From assembly GCA_026018925.1 (NCBI GenBank), contig JAKSZU010000050.1, forward strand, positions 1,406,823 through 1,470,822: 64,000 nt of DNA. The letters are read 5' to 3'. The notes beneath the pieces were generated by a model. That model ran no database searches, was not told the origin of the DNA, and saw only the letters and a list, made by a program, of their open reading frames with translations. The position numbers and the translations under genes were made by a program. Within the stretch, counting starts at the first letter, position 1; every line of letters starts with the position of its first letter. This stretch comes from Tupaia tana. Its lineage: Eukaryota; Chordata; Mammalia; Scandentia; Tupaiidae. Below, piece after piece: positions 59,672 through 64,000 of this stretch.

Positions 59672-61690
59672 AGCATCAGGTTAGGGTTGGGGTTAAGCTT
59701 AAGGTGTCCGCATAGGGTTAGGGTTAGGTCTATTGTTTGAGTTAGGCTTCAGGTTAGGTTAGGTTTGAACTTAGTTTGAGGGAGTAAGTTTAGGTCTACT
59801 GTTTGTTTTCGGTTCAGTGTTGCGGTTGGAATTAGCGTGAGGGTCAGTTTAGGGTTGGGGTTGAGCTTAAGGTGTCCGCATAGGGTTAGGGTTAGGTCTA
59901 TGATTTCATTTAGGCTTCAGGTTAGGTTAGGATTGAACTTAGTTTGAGGGAGTAAGTTTAGGGCTAATGTTAGTTTTCGGTACAGTGTTACCGTTAGAGA
60001 TAGCGTCAGGGTCAGGTTAGGGTTGCGGATGACCTTAAGGTGTCTGCCTAGGGTTAGGGTTACGTCTATGGTTTGAGTTAGGCTTCAGGTTAGGTTAGGT
60101 TTGAACTTAGTTTGAGGGAGTAAGTTTAGGGCTACTGTTAGTTTCGGTTCAGAGTTACGGTTGGAGATAGCGTCAGGGTCAGGGTAGGGTTGCGGTTGAG
60201 CTTCAGGTGTACGCCTAGGGTTAGGGTTAGGTCTGTTGTTTGAGTTAGGCTTCAGGTTAGGTTAGGTTTGAACTTAGTTTGAGGGAGTAAGTTTAGGGCT
60301 ATTGTTAGTTTTTGGTTCAGTGTTACGGTTGGAGATAGCGTCAGGGTCAGGTTAGGGTTTTGGTTGAGCTTCAGGTGTCCGCCTAGGGTTAGGGTTAGGT
60401 CTATGGTTAGAGTTAGGCTTCAGGTTAGGTTAGGTTTGAACTTAGTTTGATGGAGTAAGTTTAGGGCTACTGTTAGTTTTCGGTTCAGTGTTTCGGTTGG
60501 AGTTAGCGTGAGGGTCAGGTTAGGGTAGGGGTTGAGCTTAAGGTGTCAACCTAGGGTTAGGGTTAGGTGTATGATTTGATTAAGGCTTCAGGTTAGGTTA
60601 GGTTTGAACTTAGTTTGAGGGAGTAAGTTTAGGGCTACTGTTAGTTTTCGGGTAACTGTTATGGTTGGAATTAGCGTCAGGGCCAGGTTCAGTTTGGGGT
60701 TGACCTTAAGGTGTCCGCCTAGGGTTAAGGTTAGGTCTATGGTTTGAGTTAGGCTTCAGGTTAGGTTAGGTTTGAACTTAGTTTGAGGGAGTAAGTTTAG
60801 GGCGAGTGTTAGTTTTCGGTTCAGTGTTATGTTTGGAGATAGCGTCAGGGTCAGGTTAGGGTTGGGGTTGAGCTTAAGGTGTCCGCCTAGGGTTAGGGTT
60901 AGGTTTATTGTTTGAGTTAGGCTTCAGGTTAGTTTAGGTTTGAACGTAGTTTGAGGGAGTAAGTTTAGGGCTATTGTTAGTTTTCGGTTCAGTGTTACGG
61001 TTGGAGATAGCGTCAGGGTCAGGTTAGGTTTGGGGTTGAGCTTCAGGTGTCGGGCCAGGGTTAGGGTTAGGTCTATGGTTTGAGTGAGCCTTCAGGTTAG
61101 GTTAGGATTGAAATTAGTTTGAGGGAGTAAGTTTAGGGCTAATGTTAGTTTTCGGTTCACTGTTACGGTTGGAGTTAGCGTGAGGGTCAGGTTAGGGTAG
61201 GGGTTGAGCTTAAGTTGTCGGCCTAGGGTTAGGGTTAGGTGTATGGTTTGATTTAGGCTTCAGGTTAGGTTAGGTTTCAACTTAGTTTGAGGGAGTAAGT
61301 TTAGGGCTACTGTTAGTTTTCTGGTAACTGTTACGGTTGGAGTTAGCGTCAGGGCCAGGTTACGGTTGGGGTTGAGCTTAAGGTGTCCGCAGAGTGTTAG
61401 GGTTAGGTCTATGGTTTGAGTGAGGCTTCAGGTTAGGTTAGGTTTGAACTTAATTTGACGGAGTCTGTTTAGGGCTACTGTTAGTTTTCGGTTAACTGTT
61501 ACGGTTGGAGTAAGCGTCAGGGTCTGGTTAGGTTTGGGGTTGAGCTTAAGGTGTCCGCCTAGGGTTAGGGTTAGGTCTATGGTTTGAGTTAGGCTTCAGG
61601 TTAGGTTAGGTTTGAACTTAGTTTGAGGGAGTAAGTTTAGGGCTACTGTTAGTTTTCGATTAACAGTTATGGTTGGAGTAAGCGTCAGGG
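59672..61690 (+). repeat. Diverged flank 2: mosaic of about 12 monomers
   Basis: Same 168-bp family but with no single collinear match to the HOR. It contains private variants (GTCCGCATAGG near 59875, GCGGATGACC near 60024, GTGTACGCC near 60207, GTGTCAACC near 60542, GTCGGGCC near 61049, GTCCGCAGAGTG near 61385). Two monomers near 60690-60890 resemble HOR positions 1015-1550 (CAGTTTGGGGTTGACC, then CCTAGGGTTAAGGTTAGG, then TTATGTTTGGAG). Read as an older, unhomogenised part of the array. Confidence 0.75.
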
Positions 61691-64000
61691 TCAGGTTAGG
61701 TTTGGGGTTGAGCTTAAGGTTTCCGCCTAGGGTTAGTGTTAGGTGTATGGTTTGATTTAGTCTTCAGGTTAGGTTAGGTTTGAACTTAGTTTGAGGGAGT
61801 AAGTTTAAGGCTACCGTTACTTTTCGTTTAACTGTTAGTGTTGGAGTAAGCGTCAGGGTCAGGTTAGGGTGGGGGTTAAGCATAAGGTGTCCGCCAAGGG
61901 TTTGGGTTCGGTCTATGTTTTCATTTAGGCTTCAGGTTAGGTTAGGATTAAACTTAGTTTGAGGGAGTAAGGTTAGGGCTACTGTTAGTTTTCGGTTCAG
62001 TGTTACGTTTGGATTTAGCCTCATGGTCAGGTTAGGGTTGGGGTTAAGCTTAAGGTGTCCGCCTAGGGTTAGGGTTAGGTGTATGATTTGATTAAGGCTT
62101 CAGGTTAGGTTAGGTTTGAACTTAGTTTGAGGGAGTAAGTTTAGGGCTACTGTTAGTTTTCGGGTAACTGTTATGGTTGGAGTTAGCGTCAGGGCCAGGT
62201 TCAGTTTGGGGTTGACCTTAAGGTGTCCGCCTAGGGTTAGGGTTAGGTCTATGGGTTCAGTTAGGCTTCAGGTTAGGTTAGGTTTGAACTTAGTTTGAGG
62301 GAGTAAGTTTAGGGCTACTGTTAGATTTCGGTTCAGTGTTACTGTTGGAGATAGCGTCACGGTCAGGTTAGGGTTGGGGTTGAGCTTCAAGTGTTCGCCT
62401 AGGGTTAGGGTTAGGTCTATGGTTTGAGTTAGGCTTCAGGTTATGTTAGGTTTGAACTTAGTTTGATGGAGTAAGTTTAGGGTTACTGTTAGTTTTCGGT
62501 TCAGTGTTACGGTTGGAGTTAGCGTGAGGGTCAGGTTAGGGTTGGGGTTGAGCTTAAGGTGTCCGCCTAGGGTTAGGGTTAGGTGTATGGTTTGATTTAG
62601 GCTTCAGGTTAGGTTAGGTTTGAACTTAGTTTGAGGGGGTAAGTTTAAGGCTACTGTTAGTTTTCGGTTCAGTGTTACGGTTGGAGTTAGCGTGAGGGTC
62701 AGGTTAGGGTAGGGGTTGAGCTTCAGCTGTCCGCCTAGGTTTAGGGTTAGGTGTATGGTTTGATTTAGGCTTCAGGTTAGGTTAGGTTTGAACTTAGTTT
62801 GAGGGAGTAAGTTTAGGGCTACTGTTAGTTTTCGGGTAACTGTTATGGTGGGAGTTAGCGTCAGGGCCACTTTAGGTTTGGGGTTGAGCTTAAGGTGTCC
62901 GCCTAGGGTTAGGGTTTGGTGTATCGTTTGATTTAGGCTTCAGGTTAGGTTAGGTTTGAAGTTAGTTTGAGGGAGTAAGTTTAGGGCTACTGTTAGTTTC
63001 GGTTAAGTGTTACAGTTGGAGTAAGCGTCAGGGTCAGGTTATGGTGGGGGTTAAGCATTAGGTGTCCGCCTAGTGTTAGGGTTAGGTCTATGATTTGATT
63101 TAGGCTTCAGGTTAGGTTAGCTTTGAACTTAGTTTGAGGGCGTCAGTTTAGGGCTACTATTAGTTTTCGGTTAACTGTTACGGTTGGAGTAAGCGTCAGG
63201 GTCAGGTTAGGTTTGGGGTTGAGCTTAAGGTGTCCGCCTAGGGTTAGGGTTAGGTCTATGGTTTGATTTAGGCTTCAGGTTAGGTTAGGTTTGAACTTAG
63301 TTTGAGGGAGTAAGTTTAGGGCTATTGTTTGTTTTCGGTTCAGTGTTACGGTTGAAGTTACCGTGAGGGTCAGGTCAGGGTTGGGGTTGTGCTTATGGTG
63401 TCCGACTAGGGTTAGGGTTAGGTGTAGGGTTTGATTTAGGCTTCAGGTTACGTTAGGTTTGAACTTAGTTTGAGTGAATAAGTTTAGGGCTACTGTTTTT
63501 TTTCGGGTAACTGTTACGGTTGGAGTTAGCGTCAGGTCCAGGTTAGGGTTGGGGTTGAGCTAATGGTGTCCGCCCAGGGTTAGGTTTAGGTGTTTGGTTT
63601 GATTTACGTTCAGGTTAGGTTAGGTTTGAAGTTAGTTTGAGGGAGTAAGTTTAGGGCTACTGTTAGTTTTCGGATAACTGTTACGGTTGGAGTAAGCGTC
63701 AGGGTCAGGTTAGGGTGGGGTTTAAGCATAAGGTGTCCGCCTATGGTTAGGGTTAGGTCTATTGTTTGAGATAGGCTTCAGGTTAGGTTAAGTTTGAACT
63801 TAGTTTGAGGGAGTAAGTTTAGGGCTACTGTTAGTTTTCGGATAACTGTTACGGTTGGAGATAGCGTCAGGGTCAGGTTAGGGTTGGGGTTGAGCTTCAG
63901 GTGTCCGCCTAGGGTTAGGGTTAGGTTTATGGTTTGAGTTAGGATTTAGGTTAGGTTAGGTTTGAACTTAGTTTGAGGGAGTAAGTTTAGGGCTACTGTT
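61691..64000 (+). repeat. Diverged flank 3: collinear relative of HOR sub-blocks 3-4, cut by the window end
   Basis: Matches HOR copy 4 from about 48.6 to 50.9 kb in order and spacing: AAGGTTTCCGCC near 61716, GTTTTCATTTAGG near 61916, GTGTATGATTTGATTAAGG near 62078, CAAGTGTTCGCC near 62388, CAGCTGTCC near 62724, GTGTTAGGG near 63073, GGGGTTGTGCT near 63383, the T-run near 63497, CTATGGTTAGG near 63721. It has scattered substitutions. It keeps monomers missing from flank 1 (near 62070-62370 and 63700-63860), so it is closer to the HOR layout than flank 1 is. Confidence 0.8.

Larger units (their letters stand above)
1..64000 (+). repeat. Telomere-like 168-bp satellite array filling the window
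   Basis: Seen: the segment starting AGGGTCAGG recurs at 3, 171, 339 and onward every 168 bp to the window end, always in the same orientation, with no unique sequence between copies. There are about 381 monomers. The + strand is about 74% G+T in a hand-counted consensus, with GC about 46%. Every monomer has a near-invariant stretch from AGGCTTCAGGTTAGG through TTTGAACTTAGTTTGAGGGA, and a more variable part around the CGGTTCAGTGTTACGG and GTGTCCGCC segments. Each frame examined in the consensus has at least one stop per monomer on both strands, so coding is not supported. Inference: a subtelomeric, interstitial or pericentromeric satellite of a eukaryote with TTAGGG telomeres. The array continues past both window edges. 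Confidence 0.97.

Noticed and set aside
1..64000. Long open reading frames from in-frame repetition (168 = 3 x 56)
   Set aside because: The three + frames meet TAG or TGA within each consensus monomer. The best minus-strand frame stays open for about 55 codons but meets TGA (the complement of CTTCAGG) in each monomer. Variants there that I checked still give a stop. No composition or context suggests coding.
1..64000. CRISPR array
   Set aside because: There are no short repeats separated by unique spacers. The unit is a 168-bp head-to-tail monomer in which all parts repeat.
1..64000. True chromosome end (telomere tract)
   Set aside because: Pure TTAGGG runs are only two to three units long in each monomer. 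The rest is degenerate and fixed in order, so this is a telomere-derived satellite and not telomerase product.
1..64000. Strong three-layer G-quadruplexes in each monomer
   Set aside because: The best cluster (AGGGTC to TTGGGG) has three runs of three or more Gs, one with an eight-base loop, and no fourth nearby. Only weaker two-layer forms are plausible.

Overview
The whole 64 kb window is one uninterrupted satellite DNA array. I found no gene, RNA gene, transposon or unique sequence in it. The monomer is 168 bp (about 381 copies), all in the same head-to-tail orientation. It is strongly G/T-rich on the + strand: my hand count of a consensus monomer gives 63 G, 61 T, 29 A and 15 C. Each monomer carries the vertebrate-type telomere motif TTAGGG in short runs plus TTAGG and TTAGGC variants. 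The length is exactly 28 x 6, and the monomer reads as 28 degenerate TTAGGG-like hexamers, so the satellite probably arose from telomeric repeats. This points to a eukaryote with TTAGGG telomeres, most likely an animal. The four CpG sites per monomer often differ as TpG or CpA, which fits a methylated genome. I cannot name the species or a known satellite family.

Layout. Positions 3 to about 54187 are a homogenised higher-order repeat (HOR). One unit is 82 monomers (about 13.8 kb), with copies starting at 3, 13788, 27585 and 41370; the fourth is cut short at about 54187. Copies differ mainly by one-base changes in G or T runs and a few substitutions. Copies 2-4 share bases that copy 1 lacks. 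Within each unit, five related sub-blocks of 16, 18, 14, 16 and 18 monomers begin with the same kind of monomer, so the unit looks built by repeated segmental duplication before being amplified whole.

At about 54188 the HOR stops inside a monomer and a diverged flank of the same family runs to the window end. The flank holds shuffled, older-looking relatives of HOR segments (54297-59503 resembles the HOR middle; about 61690-64000 matches HOR sub-blocks 3-4 collinearly) and mosaic monomers between them. A distinctive monomer sits at the junction (54129-54296) and again exactly 32 monomers later (59504-59671). This fits a homogenised core beside a decaying edge. The left end of the array lies outside the window.

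Possible roles are inference only. Each typical monomer has three matches to the YTAGGGTTR site bound by vertebrate TRF1/TRF2 Myb domains, so the array could be a large extratelomeric shelterin-binding platform. The monomer length is close to a nucleosome repeat, and the 64 kb one-way G-rich strand could favour R-loops or G-rich transcripts. None of this can be proved from sequence alone.
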